A DNA stretch of 64,000 nucleotides from Microbacterium maritypicum MF109 (lineage in GTDB: Bacteria; Actinomycetota; Actinomycetes; Actinomycetales; Microbacteriaceae). How positions within the stretch are numbered: position 1 is the first letter of the stretch; the number at the start of each line of letters is the position of its first letter. The notes below the pieces were generated by a model. That model was not told the origin of the DNA. It saw only the letters and a list, made by a program, of their open reading frames with translations, and did not search any database. This document shows positions 34,831 through 43,252 of this stretch, in pieces. Where the stretch lies: NCBI RefSeq assembly GCF_000455825.1, contig NZ_ATAO01000217.1, positions 221,758-285,757 on the forward strand, given 5' to 3'. A program made the position numbers and the translations under genes.

Positions 34831-35060
34831 TGTCAGACCCGCAGGACCACACGGACGACACACCCGCAGTCGAAGCCCAAGGCATCGATCCCGACATGCC
34901 CTCGACCGACGACGGCCCCGAGACAGACGAGGACGACGACGAGAACGAGGACGAGAACGACAACCTCGGTGCGGAGAAGGGCAAGGGCACTCCGCCCACG
35001 GTGCCGCCCACGGGCGGTGGCTCCGAGGGCGTTCACGCCGAGGATGCTCGACGCGACTGA
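34830..35060 (+). CDS. Small highly acidic protein
   Basis: A 76-residue, strongly acidic, probably disordered protein (MSDPQDHTDDTPAVEA ... then a run rich in Asp/Glu/Asn, ending GGSEGVHAEDARRD). GGAG sits six bases before the ATG, which overlaps the preceding stop, so the pair is coupled. A shorter acidic protein with the same MSDP start and Asp/Glu character occurs at 40872. The function is unknown; such proteins can be stress or nucleic-acid mimic proteins, but nothing here proves that. Confidence 0.6.
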   Translation: MSDPQDHTDDTPAVEAQGIDPDMPSTDDGPETDEDDDENEDENDNLGAEKGKGTPPTVPPTGGGSEGVHAEDARRD

Positions 35061-35201
35061 CCGGAGTGGAGCGCCGTTGCATGCTCCCGCTCCAGGGACG
35101 GTGACGCGGGCTTCGGGCTCAGAGAAACGGGTGCCGGGCTCGGAGAAGTGAATGGCGGACGGCGGGGACGGGAACGATCTCCGACTGTTCGCCGATCACT
35201 T

Positions 35202-35498
35202 TTAGCCGAGCTGATCGAGGACGAGTTCTCCGCGGGCGTTGAGGTTCTCCATCATCCGCTCGATGCGCTTGGTGTCGATCTCGGGCATCTTGGAGCCGTC
35301 GAAAGCGAGCGCCAGCGGAATCGCGGGGTGCATCCAGATGGTGAGCCGACCGGCAGGGTTCTTCTCCTCCGGCAGCCACGTCATCATGAAGCTCTCGTGT
35401 CGACGGAGCTTCGTGCCGATCACGATCTTCAGGTGCGCCAACGTCGCATCGTCGATCACGATCGGAGGGCGTGAACTGTTGTACTCGAGAGTTCCCAT
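35202..35498 (-). CDS. Short uncharacterised protein of a Microbacteriaceae-type family (DUF7882-like)
   Basis: A 98-residue protein beginning MGTLEYNSSRPPIVIDDATLAHLKIVIGTKLRRHESFMMTWL and ending RGELVLDQLG. The DDATLAHLK-IV--KLRR-ESF pattern is one I associate with short Microbacteriaceae proteins, sometimes mislabelled as DNA ligase fragments in databases. No catalytic ligase motif is present. It is monocistronic, with 141 bp of non-coding DNA after its stop containing two similar CGGGCTC-GAGAA stretches. The function is unknown. Confidence 0.7.
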   Translation of the reverse strand: MGTLEYNSSRPPIVIDDATLAHLKIVIGTKLRRHESFMMTWLPEEKNPAGRLTIWMHPAIPLALAFDGSKMPEIDTKRIERMMENLNARGELVLDQLG

Positions 35499-35585
35499 GC
35501 TCCGAGAATACGCGCCTCTGCGCGTCTCCGAGCCCGATGTCGATGCGTGATCGAGGCCGGACGGCCACCACCAGGCAGCCGCCTC

Positions 35586-36146
35586 TCAGTGTCCGTGCGC
35601 AAGCTGTTGGATCAGAACGACAACGCTGCCGAGCGCAACGAGGATTCCGAGCGCGATGGCCTGTTTCCACCATGGAGCGTCGGTCCGGCGTACGGCCACG
35701 TAGCCGATCAGTCCGAGGATCGCGACGTAGGTGATCGATGCGATCGTGAGAGCGGTTCCCAGATCGATCCACCCCAGTACAGCGAGGAGAAGGACGAGGA
35801 GAGGCACCGCCGCTGAAGCCATCGCCGTCCCGGTCAGACGAAGGAGTCGGCCGAACTCGCGGCGGTCAGGGAAGGTCGCATGCACGGCCAGGTGCGCCAG
35901 CAGCTCCGCGACGAATCCAGCGATGGCGATCGCGACGATTCCGACGAGGAGCGTGATGGTCGCGCGACCGGCGTCGGTGTGGGCGACGTTCGAGTTCTGG
36001 ACGAGCACGATGGCGAGCCCCGTGAACGTGGCATAGACCCGCTCCTTGATCGACGCGGTGTCCACCCCCACCTCCTCGTCGTGGGTGCGCCCGTCGTCGG
36101 AAAACTGCATGCGCCGCAGATTATCAGCCATCCCCCGCGGGCCCAT
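35586..36146 (-). CDS. Small polytopic membrane protein
   Basis: A protein of up to 186 residues with about five predicted helices, starting with VYATFTGLAIVLVQNSNVAHTDAGRATITLLVGIVAIAIAGFVAELLAHLAVHATFP and ending with SVVVLIQQLAHGH. His and Glu residues in the second helix region (AELLAHLAVH) give a faint likeness to small VIT-like or DUF-type membrane proteins, but I do not assign a family. Start codons at 36146, 36131 and 36110 are all possible. It is divergent from another membrane-protein gene 24 bases away. Confidence 0.7.
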   Translation of the reverse strand: MGPRGMADNLRRMQFSDDGRTHDEEVGVDTASIKERVYATFTGLAIVLVQNSNVAHTDAGRATITLLVGIVAIAIAGFVAELLAHLAVHATFPDRREFGRLLRLTGTAMASAAVPLLVLLLAVLGWIDLGTALTIASITYVAILGLIGYVAVRRTDAPWWKQAIALGILVALGSVVVLIQQLAHGH

Positions 36147-36169
36147 GTCGGATGTCGTAGCCTCGACGC

Positions 36170-37213
36170 ATGGTGAGCCCCAGCGACAGCGCGGTCGTCG
36201 AAGCCCGGTCTGCTCCGCGGACCACGGCCGGACGTTCGCTGGCGGTGATCGGGCTGACGATCCCGCTCATGCTTCTGATCGACTACGCGGTGTCCTACGC
36301 AACGGTCGTCGCCCTCTTCGGCGGTCTGCCGTTCGTGCTGATCGCGGCGATCCTCATCGCGTTCGCCGTGCTCGCAGGCGGTATCGCGCTCCTGAGCACG
36401 GCGTTCACGGGACGGCCGGCGATCCTCGGTGGAGTGGTCGCTGCCGGGGTGCTCACGTGCGCGGGGGCGTTCGGCCTCGTGCACGGCATCCTCGGTCCTC
36501 TGGCTCTTCAGACCGATGCCCTGCTGCATGTCGCGGTGTGTGCTCTCGCGGCTCTCACGTTGGGAATCTTCCTCGGGCCGATGCCGCTGCAGGTCGCGGG
36601 CGCGGTGTCCGCCGCGGCGCTGGTGGCCGTGCTGGCCCTCGTCCCGACACCGACCGAGACCGCGGCCGTCGATCGCGCGAATGCCGAGGCCGACCGTTCG
36701 GCCGAGGTGAAGGCGAGCTGGATCAGGTCGGGGAAGTTCCCGCTCGTGACCGACCTCGCCGGGTGGTCGAACGTCGAAGTCAGAGCGACCGGGACCGATG
36801 CCGCCACCTGGGTGCGCAGTGACACCGGCTCCGTCGCACGCATCATCATCCAGTGGAACGCGGTCGAACCCGACCCCCTCGCGCCGTGCAACTTCATCGG
36901 CGGACCCGGGCGGGAGTGGGATCGGGGTCCCGACCAGCTGCCTTCGTGGTGCGTGCGCACAGGCGACCAGTGGTCGCGGTCAGACGGTACTGCCGTCTAC
37001 AGCTACGACGCGGGCACCGGCACCACGATGTGGATCATGGCGTTCGGCGGGTACGACGCCGAACGTGTCGGCGGATCGAACGCTGCGACCGCGGAGGACA
37101 TCGCCGCTCTGATCCCGTCGCTGCACCCGATGAGCCGGGAGGACGCGGAGCGCTACCTGCTTCCGACGTTCGACGGCATCGACAGCCCCGAGGTGCAGAC
37201 GCCCGACCTGTGA
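36170..37213 (+). CDS. Membrane protein with C-terminal outer domain, unknown function
   Basis: A 347-residue protein with four or five helices in residues 20-165 (LAVIGLTIPLMLLIDYAVSYATVVALFGGLPFVLIAAILIAFAVLAGGIALL and onward). A soluble domain follows (residues 170-347) with WSNVEVRATGTDAATWVRS, NFIGGPGREWDRGPDQLPSWC and a closing MSREDAERYLLPTFDG. Two Cys residues in this outer part may bond. I do not recognise the family. It is divergent from a small membrane-protein gene and converges on a hydrolase. Confidence 0.75.
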   Translation: MVSPSDSAVVEARSAPRTTAGRSLAVIGLTIPLMLLIDYAVSYATVVALFGGLPFVLIAAILIAFAVLAGGIALLSTAFTGRPAILGGVVAAGVLTCAGAFGLVHGILGPLALQTDALLHVAVCALAALTLGIFLGPMPLQVAGAVSAAALVAVLALVPTPTETAAVDRANAEADRSAEVKASWIRSGKFPLVTDLAGWSNVEVRATGTDAATWVRSDTGSVARIIIQWNAVEPDPLAPCNFIGGPGREWDRGPDQLPSWCVRTGDQWSRSDGTAVYSYDAGTGTTMWIMAFGGYDAERVGGSNAATAEDIAALIPSLHPMSREDAERYLLPTFDGIDSPEVQTPDL

Positions 37214-37244
37214 GTCGACGTCACGCGTGAACCCCGCCGCCCGT

Positions 37245-38255
37245 TCAGGCGGAAGGCGCATGGGGCAGTGCCAGATCCACGAGGCTCACGACGAACTTCC
37301 CAGGCTCCTCGAACATGCACAGGTGTGCGGAGTTCTCGAACCAGACGACGTCCACCGACGGCGCCGACACTTCGTCGATCCAGCGTTCCACCGGAGCCGT
37401 CGGCGTGGTCCAGTCATGGCGTCCGAGGAACTGCAGCATCGGCACCGCGAACGAGGTCTTCGCACGAGCGTCGAAGGACAGCAGCGCCGGAAGCACGTGG
37501 GGCATGGTCACCTGTTGTCCGACGCCGATCAATGCCCGCTCATCAGCCGTGTAATACGGCGACAGCCCGGCCGCGTCCGTGAAGTAGGCGAAGTCTGAGC
37601 GGTAGGCGGAGAGTCCGCCGTAGTGCTGCGCCCATCTCCGGCACGTCACGATGCGCTCGATCGTGAGAGGCTGCGTGCCGGGATACTCGCCGAGCGACTG
37701 CAGTTCGGCGATGGCCTGCTCATTCCCGTCCGTGAGTGCGCTGCGCATCGCGAAACCGAAGCTCTCGGCCTCGTTCTCCGGACCGGAGATCACCTGCCCG
37801 ACCCCGATGTAGGCCCAGAGAAGGTCCGGCCGCCGCTCCGCCAGGGCGAGGCCGATGATCGTTCCCCAGCTGTGCCCGAGCACGCCGACCGTACTCACCC
37901 CAAGTTCATGCCGGAGCCAGGCGATCAATTCCTCGAGGTCTTCGACGTACCGCTCGACGCTCAGATCCATCCCGTCGTGCGCCCCCGCCGCAGACCTCCC
38001 ACTGGCGCGCTGGTCGTAGTTCACGACGGTGAAGTAGTCCTCGACCGCGCGTTGCCAGATCCACGATGACGGCAGCGAAGGGAGGGCCGGGCCGCCATGG
38101 CAGACGATGAGCACAGGGTTGTGGGTATCGCGCCCTCGAATCGCGACGAACTGCTCGACGCCGCCGAGCTCGACGAAGGTCGTGCGATCGATCGCTTCGG
38201 GATTCGGGAGGCGGCAGAGATCGGCGATCACTGCGGGGCCGTTTTCGTCGGTCAT
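37245..38255 (-). CDS. Alpha/beta hydrolase, proline-iminopeptidase-like
   Basis: A 336-residue cytosolic hydrolase. The oxyanion motif CHGGPALP (HGGP type), the nucleophile elbow GHSWGT, the acid in LGRHDWTTP and the base in ENSAHLCMFEEP complete a Ser-Asp-His triad. HGGP plus DQRASGRS is typical of proline iminopeptidases and related epoxide or lactone hydrolases (peptidase S33 style). The ATG at 38255 is the first in frame. It is monocistronic, 65 bases downstream of the DJ-1 gene stop on the same strand, so it is not clearly part of that operon although a transcript could continue. Confidence 0.88.
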   Translation of the reverse strand: MTDENGPAVIADLCRLPNPEAIDRTTFVELGGVEQFVAIRGRDTHNPVLIVCHGGPALPSLPSSWIWQRAVEDYFTVVNYDQRASGRSAAGAHDGMDLSVERYVEDLEELIAWLRHELGVSTVGVLGHSWGTIIGLALAERRPDLLWAYIGVGQVISGPENEAESFGFAMRSALTDGNEQAIAELQSLGEYPGTQPLTIERIVTCRRWAQHYGGLSAYRSDFAYFTDAAGLSPYYTADERALIGVGQQVTMPHVLPALLSFDARAKTSFAVPMLQFLGRHDWTTPTAPVERWIDEVSAPSVDVVWFENSAHLCMFEEPGKFVVSLVDLALPHAPSA

Positions 38256-38320
38256 GCCGTCACACTAGCGAGACGTCGGTACGGTCTTCCCTCTCGCCGC
38301 CCTCTCGCTCGCCGACGCGT

Positions 38321-39004
38321 TCAGAGCAGTGCCGCGACCTTCTCTGCCGTCTCCTTCGCGGAGCCGGGGTTCTGGCCCGTGACGAGATTCCCATCGACGA
38401 CGGCATAGGAGACGAACGGCAGCAGCGCCTTCTCGTACAGGGCGCCGCGCTTCTTCATCTCCTCCTCCGCGTTGTACGGCACGAGCTTGTCCACACGGGC
38501 CAGCACCTCCTCCTGCCAGGCGAAGCCGGTGACCTTGCGACCGTCGACAAGGAGAGAGCCGTCCGAGAGTCGCGTGTTGAGCAGACCGCAGTAGCCATGG
38601 CAGACCGAGGACACGATCCCTCCCCGCTCCCAGATCTCCCGTGTGATCCGCTGCAGGCCTTCACTCTCCGGGAAGTCGTACATCACCGCGTGACCCCCGG
38701 TGAAGAAGATCGCGTCGTAGTCGGCGGAATCGACTTGGGCGGGCCGTAGAGTGGTCGCCAGCAACGCCATGCGTGCGGGGTCGGCACGCCATGCCTTCGC
38801 GGTCTTGTCGTAGTTGGGGAACTTCAGCGACCGGGGCTCCAGCGGCGAGGGCCCGCCAGCCGGACTGACGATCCGCTGCTCGAAACCTCGCTCCTCGAAA
38901 ACCTCCCATGCATGGCTGAGCTCCGACAACCAGAGCCCGGTGGCGTGGTCGGGGTCGTCGTAGTGTCCGACGTTGGTGACGACGTGCAGAATGCGTCTGG
39001 TCAT
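38321..39004 (-). CDS. DJ-1/PfpI superfamily protein (Hsp31-like)
   Basis: A 227-residue protein of the class I glutamine-amidotransferase-like fold. It starts MTRRILHVVTNVGHYDDPDHATGLWLSELSHAWEVF, has AIFFTGGHAVMYDFPES in the middle, and the nucleophile elbow IVSSVCHGYCGLL with the reactive Cys and adjacent His. The ending LVTGQNPGSAKETAEKVAALL is standard for the Hsp31/YajL side of the family, which includes glyoxalase III and chaperone activities. Its start overlaps the stop of the TetR gene by four bases, so both share a transcript, probably induced by carbonyl stress (inference). Confidence 0.9.
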   Translation of the reverse strand: MTRRILHVVTNVGHYDDPDHATGLWLSELSHAWEVFEERGFEQRIVSPAGGPSPLEPRSLKFPNYDKTAKAWRADPARMALLATTLRPAQVDSADYDAIFFTGGHAVMYDFPESEGLQRITREIWERGGIVSSVCHGYCGLLNTRLSDGSLLVDGRKVTGFAWQEEVLARVDKLVPYNAEEEMKKRGALYEKALLPFVSYAVVDGNLVTGQNPGSAKETAEKVAALL

Positions 39005-39633
39005 GCGAGTCTCCCGGGGATCGAATCGACCGCCGATGGCGGTGCCGCACGGGTGGCGATCGCGAAGATCGCGGCAACGGACGACCGCACCCGCTCAGCC
39101 ACCGCTTCGGAGGGTTCGGGACGGAACTTGCCGTCGAGGTGCAGGAAGGCGAGGCCGTGGGCCATGCTCCACAGAGCCGTGGACAGGCTCGGTGCGTCAG
39201 CCCCGGGGAACAGCGCTTCGATCACGTCATTCAACACGGCGTGCAACCCGTGGGACGCCCGCACACGGTCGCTGTCGGATTCGTCGCATTCGTTGCCGAA
39301 CATCAGCCGGAAGACCGCGGGACGACGCAAGGCGAAGGTCACATAGGCGATTCCGAGCTGCGTGATGACGGCGGGCGCCGGCGAGGCGGCGGGGACTCGG
39401 TCCAGAGCGGAGGCGAGGTCGGCCTGCAGGTCCTTGAAACCTTCGACCGCGACGGCGGAGTCCAAGGCCTCCCGGTCGGCGAAGTGCCGATACGGGGCGG
39501 CCGGCGAGACCCCCGCCCGACGCGCGACGGCGCGAAGCGAAAACGGCTCCCCGGCCTCGAGAGCCTGTATCGCCGCATCCAGAAGAGCTGCACGGAGATC
39601 GCCGTGATGGTAGGTCTTCTCAGAAGTTGACAC
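39001..39633 (-). CDS. TetR family regulator of a stress cassette
   Basis: A roughly 210-residue TetR protein. The helix-turn-helix reads YHHGDLRAALLDAAIQALEAGEPFSLRAVARRAGVSPAAPYRHFADREALDSAVAVEGF, and the C-terminal domain is of the WHG type. I place the start at GTG 39633 because GAGGGG lies nine bases upstream; ATG 39642 would have no spacing. It is coupled to the DJ-1 gene and divergent from a NAD-binding protein gene. It probably represses both sides through the motif at 39657. Confidence 0.88.
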   Translation of the reverse strand: MSTSEKTYHHGDLRAALLDAAIQALEAGEPFSLRAVARRAGVSPAAPYRHFADREALDSAVAVEGFKDLQADLASALDRVPAASPAPAVITQLGIAYVTFALRRPAVFRLMFGNECDESDSDRVRASHGLHAVLNDVIEALFPGADAPSLSTALWSMAHGLAFLHLDGKFRPEPSEAVAERVRSSVAAIFAIATRAAPPSAVDSIPGRLA

Positions 39634-39656
39634 CGATAACATCCCCTCGTACGATC

Positions 39657-39675
39657 ATGTAAGCAGTGTAAACAT
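39657..39675. promoter_or_regulatory. TetR operator between regulator and epimerase genes
   Basis: ATGTAAGCAGTGTAAACAT is an imperfect 19-bp palindrome (ATGT ... CA.TG ... ACAT) in the 80-bp gap between the divergent starts. It also contains a direct TGTAA repeat. Location and size suit a TetR dimer. Confidence 0.55.
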
Positions 39676-39713
39676 ACCGTGTCGGATATCGCAATCGAAA
39701 GTCGAGTCGAGGA

Positions 39714-40658
39714 ATGCAGACCATACTGGGCGCGAACGGACAGATCGCCGTGGAACTCGCACGCGAGCTGAACCGGAACCACACGTCCGACCTCAGACTC
39801 GTCAGCCGCAACCCCCGCAAGGTCAACGCCACCGACACCCTCGTACGAGCCGATCTTCTCGACGCCGTACAGACCGCCGCCGCGGTCGACGGCAGCGACG
39901 TCGTCTACTTCACCGCCGGCCTGCCCGCAGACACCGAGCTGTGGGAACGGCAGTTCCCGACGATGGTGAGGAACGCCCTCGACGCGGCCCGCGCCGCCGG
40001 CGCGAGTTTCGCCTACTTCGACAACACCTACATGTACCCGCAGGATGACCGGCTGCAGACCGAGGACACGCCCTTCGAACCGGTCGGCCCGAAGGGCAGG
40101 GTGCGTGCAGCGATGGCGTCGATGGTGCTCGACGAGATGGCGCGCGGCGACATCCCCGTGCTGATCGCCCGCGCGCCGGAGTTCTACGGCCCCGGGCGGA
40201 CGCAGAGCTTCACGAACGCGCTCGTCATCGACAGGATCAAGAGCGGCAAACGTCCGCTCCTACCGGTGCGCGACGACCGGCAGCGCACTCTGATCTGGAC
40301 GCCGGACGCGAGTCGTGCCCTCGCGACGCTGGGCAACGCCGCCGATACCTTTCACCAGACGTGGCACCTCCCCACAGACTCCGACCGTCCCACCTATCGG
40401 CAGTTCGTCGCCATGGCAGAGTCCGCCTTCGGTCGACCAGCCGGGTCCGGGTACACCGTCGTCCCGAAGTGGGCGCTGAGCGCGGCCGGTCTCGCGTCTC
40501 GCCAGGCGCGTGAGATCAGAGAGCTCCTGCCGCGGTACGAGCACGACAACAGGTTCGACTCATCGAAGTTCGTCGGGCGATTCCCGGAGTTCGAGGTCAC
40601 GAGCTACCGTCGCGGCGTCGACATCATCCGCGAAGAAGCGGTCGCGTCGAGCTTCTGA
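39714..40658 (+). CDS. NAD-dependent epimerase/dehydratase family protein (atypical SDR)
   Basis: A 314-residue Rossmann-fold protein. The N-terminus MQTILGANGQIAVELARELNRN has a GANGQI cofactor motif in place of GxxGxxG. The catalytic pair of extended SDRs (YxxxK) is not evident, although FAYFDNTYMYP and ARAPEFYGPG recall the substrate region of epimerase-like proteins. It may be an NmrA-like redox sensor or a reductase of nonclassical type. Divergent from the TetR/DJ-1 operon and probably co-regulated, it suggests a reactive-carbonyl or oxidative stress cassette. Confidence 0.8.
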   Translation: MQTILGANGQIAVELARELNRNHTSDLRLVSRNPRKVNATDTLVRADLLDAVQTAAAVDGSDVVYFTAGLPADTELWERQFPTMVRNALDAARAAGASFAYFDNTYMYPQDDRLQTEDTPFEPVGPKGRVRAAMASMVLDEMARGDIPVLIARAPEFYGPGRTQSFTNALVIDRIKSGKRPLLPVRDDRQRTLIWTPDASRALATLGNAADTFHQTWHLPTDSDRPTYRQFVAMAESAFGRPAGSGYTVVPKWALSAAGLASRQAREIRELLPRYEHDNRFDSSKFVGRFPEFEVTSYRRGVDIIREEAVASSF

Positions 40659-40871
40659 CGGGGCGACGCTTACCGCCCGCTCGTCGGTGCCACGGGCTCG
40701 TGGACGTCCCTACGCGTTCGACCGCGCCTCATCCCGGAACTCGATCGCACTCACACGGTGAGTCCGCCATCACGATTCACCGATCCGAGAGCGATTCATC
40801 GCCGCGGTCAACCCCCTGACGCTCCCCCTCCGTCAGGAGTAGCTTCGCGAGACCGAACGAAGGAGACGGAG

Positions 40872-41033
40872 ATGAGCGACCCGAAGAACACGCAGGGCAC
40901 ACCGGGCCCCGACGAAGAAGCTGACACCGCATCGGGCGGCGCTCCCGGCGACGGGCCCGACACCGAAGAGGTGCTCGAGGCGGAGACGACCGACGAGAAC
41001 GGGAAGCCGCTCGAGAACCCGTCCGGGGGGTGA
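40872..41033 (+). CDS. Very small acidic protein
   Basis: A 53-residue acidic peptide, MSDPKNTQGTPGPDEEADTASGG and so on, ending PLENPSGG. AAGGAG lies six bases upstream of the ATG, a strong ribosome site. The preceding 213-bp gap contains a 7-bp inverted repeat (CCTGACG, 40814; CGTCAGG, 40830) about 40 bases before the start, perhaps an operator. It resembles the acidic protein at 34830 in its MSDP start and Asp/Glu bias. The function is unknown. Confidence 0.6.
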   Translation: MSDPKNTQGTPGPDEEADTASGGAPGDGPDTEEVLEAETTDENGKPLENPSGG

Positions 41034-41067
41034 CCGATCAGGCCGGAGCCGCCTCCTCGCCGGAGCC

Positions 41068-42129
41068 TCAGACCCTTGCGGGCACGAGCTCGTCGCGAAG
41101 GATGGCGGCTCCCGCGCTGAGTGCTCGGAGCTTGCCACGCGCGACGTCACGCGACACCGGAGCCATGCCGCAGTTCGTGCTCGGGATGAGCTTGTCGGCG
41201 TCGACGAATCGGAGGGCGTTGCGGAGGGTGTCGGCGACCTCGTCCGGGGTCTCGATGGTCGGGCTGGCCACGTCGATGGCCCCGAGCATGACGTTCTTTC
41301 CGCGAATGAGCTCGATGAGGTCCAGAGGAACGTGCGAGTGGTGGCTCTCCAGTGAGACGGTGTCGATGATCGAGCGCTGCAGAAGCGGGAAGGACTTCTC
41401 GTACTGCCGCCATTCCGCGCCGAGGGTCGCCTTCCAGTCGGTGTTCGCCTTGATCCCGTATCCGTAGCAGATGTGCACCACGGTCTCCGCGCGCAGTCCT
41501 TCCGCCGCTCGCTCGAGCACCGCCACGCCCCAGTCCTGCACATCGTCGAAGAAGACGTTGAACGCCGGCTCGTCGAACTGGATGATGTCGACCCCGGCTG
41601 CTTCGAGCTCCTTCGCCTCCTGGTTGAGGATGGTCGCGAACTCCCACGCCAGCTTCTCGCGGCTCTTGTAGTGACGATCGTAGAGAGTGTCGATCATCGT
41701 CATCGGGCCGGGCAGCGCCCACTTGATCGGCTGATCCGTCTGCTGACGCAGGAACTTCGCATCCTCCACGAACACGGACTTCTCGCGGCTCACGGCCCCG
41801 ACCACCGTCGGCACGCTGGCGTCGTATCGGTCGCGGATCCGCACGGTCTCGCGCTGGTCGAAGTCGACGCCGGAGAGGTGCTCGATGAACGTGGTGACGA
41901 AGTGCTGTCGGGTCTGCTCCCCGTCGCTGATGATGTCGATGCCGGCCTCGCGCTGCTCTTGGACGGCGATGCGCAGAGCATCCTGCGTACCCTCGATCAA
42001 GGCGTCGCCCTGCAGTTTCCACGGAGACCAGAGCGTCTCCGGCTCGGCCAGCCAGGAGGGCTTCGGCAGACTGCCGACGATCGAGGTGGGGAGCAGCCCG
42101 CGCACGATCGGCGATCTCTGGTTCGTCAT
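41068..42129 (-). CDS. mesD: Folate-independent methionine synthase, MetE-like catalytic domain (MesD type)
   Basis: A 353-residue protein with only the C-terminal catalytic half of MetE. Zinc ligands appear as His and Cys in VVHICYGYG and Cys in STNCGMAPV. It starts LLPTSIVGSLPKPSWLAEPETLW and includes SDGEQTRQHFVTTFIEHLSG and IQFDEPAFNVFFDD. MetE core proteins paired with a DUF1852 protein were described as MesD with its partner MesX, which together make methionine from homocysteine without methyl-folate and need oxygen. The ATG at 42129 overlaps the mesX stop by four bases, showing coupling. The methyl donor is not known to me. Confidence 0.88.
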   Translation of the reverse strand: MTNQRSPIVRGLLPTSIVGSLPKPSWLAEPETLWSPWKLQGDALIEGTQDALRIAVQEQREAGIDIISDGEQTRQHFVTTFIEHLSGVDFDQRETVRIRDRYDASVPTVVGAVSREKSVFVEDAKFLRQQTDQPIKWALPGPMTMIDTLYDRHYKSREKLAWEFATILNQEAKELEAAGVDIIQFDEPAFNVFFDDVQDWGVAVLERAAEGLRAETVVHICYGYGIKANTDWKATLGAEWRQYEKSFPLLQRSIIDTVSLESHHSHVPLDLIELIRGKNVMLGAIDVASPTIETPDEVADTLRNALRFVDADKLIPSTNCGMAPVSRDVARGKLRALSAGAAILRDELVPARV

Positions 42130-43130
42130 CCGACGGCCACCAGGGATGCGGCGGAGGTGCCGGCGGCCCACTGCTCGAGCAGCTCACCGTGCGGGGTCAT
42201 GAGGTGCGCATCGGCGTACTGCCCCTGCTCGGCCGCGAGCCGGCTGCGCTCCTCCCGGTCGTAGGCGATCTTGGTCACCGAGTAGTCCTGCTGTTCCAGA
42301 GTCGGCCGGTAGATGCTCGCGGCCTCGGAGTTCGCGTTGTAGATCTCCGGACGGTAGATCTTCTGGAACGTCTCCATCGTGCTGATCGTGCCGATGAGCT
42401 GGAGGTTGGTGTAGTCGCTCAGCAGGTCCCCGCGGAAGTAGAAGGCCAGCGGGGCCACGCTGCCTCGCGGCATGAAGTACCGGACCGAGAGGCCCATCTT
42501 GCCGAAGTACTCGTCGGTCAGCGAGCCGTCCTTCTGCTCGTACTCGACACCGAGGATGGGGTGGTGGTTCTCGGTGCGGCGGTACGTCTTGCTCGTCGAG
42601 ACGCTGATGCAGATGACGGGCGACAGCGAGAAGCGCTCCCGGTAGGCCTCGGAATCGAGGAAGTGCTGGAAGAGCTTGCCGTGCAGATCGCCGAAGTCGT
42701 CGGGGACGGTGAAACCCCCCGCGGCCTCGCTGGCCGCCGGCAACCGCACACTGAAGTCGAAGTCGCGGATGTACGACGAGAAGTTGTTGCCCACGATCCC
42801 CTGGGTGCGCGTGCCCGTCGACCGGTCGACGATGGTCACCTCCAGCACCTCGAGAAGAGGGAACTCCCGATCCTCCCCCTCCGTGGCGAACTGGATCGCG
42901 ACCGAGACGATCTCGAGTTCGAGGGTGTAGCGGTCACGGCTCGGGTTGTCCCAGTGCGCCAGATCGTTGAACCGCCGGTCGATCATCGTCAGGGCATTGC
43001 GGAGGTTCTGCTGACGGTGCTCGCCGCGCGCCAGATTGGCGAAGTTCGTGGTGATGCGGGAGTCGTCGGAGGGCGAGTAGTCCTCGTCGAAACGGGTCGT
43101 CGTGATGCGGAACGTGAATTCGGATGCCAT
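42126..43130 (-). CDS. mesX: DUF1852 protein, MesD partner (MesX)
   Basis: A 334-residue protein of the DUF1852 family. The ATG at 43130 starts MASEFTFRITTTRFDEDYSPSDDSRITTNFANLARGEHRQQNLRNALTMIDRRFNDLAHWDN, the family's conserved opening; longer frames read Arg/Ser-rich non-protein sequence. Other blocks are SSYIRDFDFSVRLPAASEAAGGFTVPDDFGDLHGKLFQHFL and KMGLSVRYFMPRGSVAPLAFYFRGDLLSDYTNLQLIGTISTMETFQKIYRPEIYNAN. DUF1852 proteins are required by MesD, perhaps supplying the methyl group in an oxygen-dependent step. It is divergent from a LysR gene that probably controls the pair. Confidence 0.9.
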   Translation of the reverse strand: MASEFTFRITTTRFDEDYSPSDDSRITTNFANLARGEHRQQNLRNALTMIDRRFNDLAHWDNPSRDRYTLELEIVSVAIQFATEGEDREFPLLEVLEVTIVDRSTGTRTQGIVGNNFSSYIRDFDFSVRLPAASEAAGGFTVPDDFGDLHGKLFQHFLDSEAYRERFSLSPVICISVSTSKTYRRTENHHPILGVEYEQKDGSLTDEYFGKMGLSVRYFMPRGSVAPLAFYFRGDLLSDYTNLQLIGTISTMETFQKIYRPEIYNANSEAASIYRPTLEQQDYSVTKIAYDREERSRLAAEQGQYADAHLMTPHGELLEQWAAGTSAASLVAVG

Positions 43131-43227
43131 GAGCGGCCAATCGGTGGGATGATCGGCCGGGCTCGGCCTCGATCGGGGGTTTCTCCATGATGACGAGTGC
43201 GGGCGCCCATCGGGTAATGCGCGCGAA

Positions 43228-43243
43228 CTATGCCGTGACATAG
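43228..43243. promoter_or_regulatory. LysR-type box in the mesX/LysR divergent promoter
   Basis: CTATG-N6-CATAG is a perfect 16-bp inverted repeat ending nine bases before the LysR start, and the start region repeats CTATG once more at 43251. It has the size and symmetry of LysR recognition sites and lies between the two divergent genes. Confidence 0.5.
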
Positions 43244-43252
43244 GCTGAATCT

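Noticed and set aside
35202..35498. ATP-dependent DNA ligase fragment
   Set aside because: No KxDG nucleotidyltransferase motif or other ligase motif is present in the 98 residues; it looks like a complete small protein.
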